NCBI GenBank assembly: GCA_965644315.1
Contig: CBFFRQ010000040.1
Span: 62,001 to 126,000 of the forward strand
DNA length: 64,000 nucleotides
Origin: Caecitellus pseudoparvulus
Lineage: Eukaryota > Bigyra: Bicosoecida
Direction: 5' to 3'
Each line of letters starts with the position of its first letter. Within the stretch, counting starts at the first letter, position 1. Of this stretch, positions 60,812 to 64,000 are shown piece after piece. The translations under genes and the position numbers were made by a program. The notes under the pieces were generated by a model, which saw only the letters and a program-made list of their open reading frames with translations, was not told the origin of the DNA and did not search any database.

Positions 60812-61004
60812 GGCATGTGGCGCAGAAGCCCGGCTGGGTGCCGGGCACGGGAGCGGCACATGGGACGCATCGCATGTGCGGCATGTATTTGCTGCAGTGC
60901 GGGTTGTGGGGCTGGGCGCAGAGTGCACTGCGCGCGCCAACGTGCCCTCGCCAGCACATGCGCCTGCGTTTCACCACGCCAACGCGTGCGCCGCCTGCTC
61001 CACG

Positions 61005-62008
61005 TCACTTGACAGTGGCACGCTTGAACAGCAGACCCTCCGGGTACTCTGCTGCTCCCGGCAAGCTTCGCGTGCTTGGTGCATCGCTGCCTTGGGCCGG
61101 CTTGCTCGTCGCTGCGCGCTCCAATTGACTCTGCAGCGCAGTGCGTGCCTGAGGCAGCACACTGCGGCGCCAGCGCTGCACCAGGGCCGCTGCGCCCATG
61201 GCTTCCTCATACAGCGCTTGCCCTGTTTCGTCCCCGGCTGCTGGCCGCGGCAGGGCGCTGTCGGGCGTCGACACAGCTTGCTGCGTTGTGGGAGGGTCAA
61301 AGTACGCTGCTTCGTTGCTGATGCTGTCCGCGGCAGAGGTGGAGCAGGCGCTGCCACAGGCGGCAGAGGGCGGCGCGTGGGAAAACGCGAGGATGCACTG
61401 CCGGTGGGCAAACGCCTCTGCGTCAGGGGTGCCCGCAGGCTGTGGAAGGCGCAGGTGCAGGTACAGGGCGTGTCGCAGAGTCTCGGCGGCAAGCAGTGCC
61501 TCCCCGAAGTTCAGCTGAGCCCTGCCAAGCGTCCAGGCTGCAGTGGCCCATTGGGGACGTTGTTCAAGGGCCTTCGACGCCGCCTGGAGATGGAGGGGGC
61601 GTTGAGGAGCAGGGGTGAGCACGTGAGCAGCCGCGTTTCGTGAGGGTTTCGCCTCACCTTGACAGCTTCGAACGCCTCGTCCAGCTCCAGGTGCACCTGA
61701 GCCAGCATCTCCCACACGACTGCATCTGCAGAGTGCACCTGCAGGTACAGCTTGAAGTGGTTTGCTGCCTTGGCCATGGCGCCACTCTCAGCAGCAGCTG
61801 TGCCTGCACGCTTGTGCTCGCTCGCCGCTGCCCGATGGCTGTCGTGGTCTTCATCTGCGCCCTCTGGCTCCGCTGCAAAAGCCTCCAGCGTGGACGCAAA
61901 GGGGGTCATCGCCGCCCGCCGCTTGGGCAGGGACAGCGCACAGACTTCAGGCTTGCAAGCACTGGCTGTGCCATCTCGGCCTGCTTGCCTGGGGCGTTTG
62001 CTCGCCAT
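61005..62008 (-). CDS. TTC33: TTC33-like tetratricopeptide protein
   Basis: Two exons: 62008-61658 and 61583-61005, intron 74 nt (GTGAGG...CTCCAG); 309 residues. The join completes TPR helices: AANHFKLYLQVHSADAVVWE and MLAQVHLELDEAFEAVK in exon 1, and AASKALEQRPQWATAAWTLG and RAQLNFGEALLAAETLRHAL in exon 2. The WxxLGRAQLNxGE motif and the lone three-TPR layout match TTC33 (osmosis-responsive factor). TTC33 has no well-defined biochemical role. The rest of the C-terminus is unstructured-looking, with a helix near ALVQRWRRSVLPQARTALQ. The ATG at 62008 heads a short basic stretch (MASKRPRQAGRDG). Confidence 0.75.
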
Positions 62009-62186
62009 ACTGCTGTGCGTCCGCGCAGATTGACCGGGGCGCCAAATCCAACTGCTCCGCGAACAAAGCCCGCCCCGGTGCAATTGCACAGGACGTACAT
62101 CTCGCCTCTTCCGTGCTTGGCGTTTCCTGGACCAGCGCAAGTGCCGGGACCGCAGTGCGGAGTTTGCTGCACTGCCCCACCACGCC
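62009..62186. promoter_or_regulatory. 178-bp divergent gap between TTC33 and the BTB-domain gene
   Basis: Both start codons face outward, so the two promoters share this short segment. No named element was recognised. The role is inferred from layout. Confidence 0.4.
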
Positions 62187-64000
62187 ATGGCCTTTGCCGG
62201 CAATTTCCCGCCTCCACCTGTGGTCGAGTCCCGGTCATCGAGTAGGCCTACACGCAAGGCATATGAAGCGCCAAGGTGCGTGTCAGTGACCCTCTCCGCC
62301 GCGCGCCAGTGACGACCAGTGTCTTGTGGCTGGGTGCTGCCATGTGTGACCGCCGTTCACTGCGTCGTCCTCGCAGAATGGACACGCTGCTGGTGCGGTA
62401 CCTGACGTCCCTGCCCAGTGATCTCACCGTGCGGTGCCAGGGGGAGACCTTCGCCCTGCACAGCCTGCTGATGGGGGCGCACTTCAACTTCTTCTCGTCT
62501 CTCGCCTCCTCCACCCTCAGCGATGCGTCGAACGTGGACCTGTCTGACCTCCCGGGCGGGCCGCCGGTGCTGCGCCGACTGCTGGTGTGGCTGGGCGTGG
62601 GGGGCCAGACGGGCCACGGCAGCAGTGTCCTGGCCGACGCGGAGGAGGAGACCATGCTGCTGGTCAAGGTGGCGGCTGCGTTGCAGTTCCTGCAAGTCAA
62701 GGCGCCTATCAGCGACAGCGCTGCGTCAGACGAAAGCCCTCTTGTGGAGAGGCTGGTGTCTGCACTCACAACCAACTTGAACTTGCGTTCCCTGCAGTCG
62801 GGCTCTGGACACTCCCTGAAGCAGGGCCTGAGCTTGATCCTGAAGTTCCTCAGCGCAGTGTCGGAAATTGACGAGTGGGACATGGCACTGCCACGGGGCG
62901 TGCGAGCACTCGTGGAGAGCGCCCTCTGTGCCTGCGCATCCACAATGACAGGAGCACTGCAAGCTCTGTTGAATTGCGAGCCGGGGCCGCTGGGCTGGTG
63001 CCTGCCGTGTTTCCTGCCCACCCTGACACTCGCTGGCGTGCGCACCTGCCCCACGGCGCGCGCAGTGGAGGGCGAGCCCACCGTGCACGAGCTGGTGATG
63101 CTGGCCGGCACGGAGACTGTGCGGTCGGTGCTGGATGACTGTCTGGGGCAGGGCATGGCCAGTGCTGACGCGCTGTTCACGGCTCTGGACATGCTGGAGC
63201 GCCTGAGTCAACCTGTCGGGGTCAGCACCACTGCGGCACAGGGCTGGAACGGCGCCATGGACACAGACGTCGCGCTGCCCATCCTGACCAGCCTGCAACA
63301 GTGCCTGGACTCTCTGTTGGCGTTCCCAGCCACTGACGACGCAGACGGGGGTGCGCCGACGACACAGCCCACGCTCGTCGCTCGACATGCACTGCAGTTG
63401 CTCAACGCTGTGGCTGCAGGGGCAGTGCCCACCCTGGCCTGCTACAGCGACTCGAACAAGGCCCATGGAGTGCACTCTGGGGGTGGCTCCAAGGTCCTTC
63501 CGCCGTGTGAGCTGCCGTCGGGGTTTGATGGTTCGCCGGCGGTTTTCCAGCCCGTGACGCGGCAGGTGAAGAACTCCGAGACGGTGATGCATGGCATCCA
63601 GGGCACCGAAAAATACCAAAACACACCACTGGCCCTCTTGCGCCTGGTTGATATGGAGGCGGTGGGTGCCCTGCCGCTGCCTGTGCAGGCGCACGCGGCT
63701 GCGGAGCGTGCGGCAGCCAACCTGGGCAAGGTGACGGAGGCGCCCTCCTCTGACAAAGACACGGCGGTGGACTGGATCAGCGCCGTGGAGTCCCACAGCA
63801 CGCTGTGCCTGCTGCCAGACCTGCAGAGTCTCCTGCACTTTGCCGATTCCCTGGGCATGTCTGCGGAGTGTGCGCTGACCGCTGCGTGTGTGGCACATGC
63901 GCTGGCTCTGCAAGTGTACGTGTTCAGCCGCCTGGAGTCCAGCAGCACTGCGCAGGAGCTCCGCCGTCTGCACCAGGCTGTGCTGACTGCCGGTGCCGCG
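62187..64000 (+). CDS. BTB-domain protein, 5' part (3' end outside window)
   Basis: Exon 1 62187-62275 encodes MAFAGNFPPPVVESRSSSRP and more. It joins exon 2 (62377 onward) across a 101-nt intron (GTGCGT...CCTCGCAG), and exon 2 stays open to the right edge; at least 570 residues. Residues 40-140 look like a BTB/POZ domain (SDLTVRCQGETFALHSLLMG, then FNFFSSLASSTLSDA). BTB domains dimerise and often bring substrates to cullin-3 ubiquitin ligases. The remainder is helical, with LSLILKFLSAVSEIDEWDM and ALDMLERLSQPVG, and no second domain is recognised. Because the frame has no stop within the window it is easy to miss; long minus-strand frames over it are shadows. Confidence 0.75.

Noticed and set aside
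62248-63973. Long minus-strand open frames (314 and 415 residues) at the right end
   Set aside because: They are antisense to the BTB-domain frame, which has a start, a spliced in-phase junction and no stop to the edge.

Overview
The window is nuclear DNA from a unicellular eukaryote with a G+C-rich, very compact genome. Two things show this. Many genes are eukaryote-only: importin-5, NSA2, gp210, the cap-binding protein CBP80, SLY1, ATG5 and a proteasome beta subunit. Reading frames known from those families are also broken by short introns (mostly 63-97 nt) bounded by GT...AG. I could place 36 introns in coding sequence by demanding that the spliced protein match its family. Their donor is usually GTGCGT rather than GTAAGT. 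An EF-hand/WD40 protein, a kelch-MORN protein and TPR proteins resemble families common in ciliated cells, so a flagellate is plausible. A cobalamin-dependent methionine synthase implies use of vitamin B12. I see no plastid gene and cannot name the lineage; flagellate protists and some algae both fit.

Layout. 1-2002 is the 3' part of an importin-5/Kap121 gene. NSA2 (minus) and gp210 (plus) diverge from a shared 384-bp gap. MetH and a TPR-array protein follow on plus. 19062-25071 holds two minus genes (EF-hand/WD40 protein, peptidyl-tRNA hydrolase 2), and RidA diverges from the latter. 25932-34231 is a run of plus genes: PTAR1-like prenyltransferase alpha repeat protein, ankyrin protein, RAD18-like protein with an unusual domain set, ATG5, and a CUE/DUF1771/Smr protein. 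A coiled-coil protein lies convergently at 34252-35397. After a 1.4-kb gap comes a 1,672-residue surface protein with about 24 near-identical leucine-rich repeats and about nine membrane segments. ETHE1 and PSMB4 (plus) then meet a tightly packed minus-strand run: kelch-MORN, ATM1-like ABC transporter, CBP80, SLY1. A small FRG1-tail protein, an unrecognised protein and TTC33 (all minus) follow, and a BTB-domain gene (plus) runs off the right edge.

Most genes are housekeeping and unrelated in function, as expected where neighbours are packed for space rather than grouped into operons. Loose themes are nuclear transport and RNA (importin-5, gp210, CBP80, NSA2), protein turnover and trafficking (PSMB4, ATG5, RAD18-like, SLY1), and sulfur or one-carbon metabolism (MetH, ETHE1). 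The most unusual items are the RAD18-like protein, which keeps only one RING zinc site and carries extra WW and RanBP2-type finger domains; the LRR receptor, whose repeat units show recent shuffling; the GTGCGT donor preference; an NSA2 start codon cut off from the rest of the gene by an intron; and an 18-nt spacing between two co-oriented genes. No rRNA, tRNA, CRISPR array or complete mobile element was seen.
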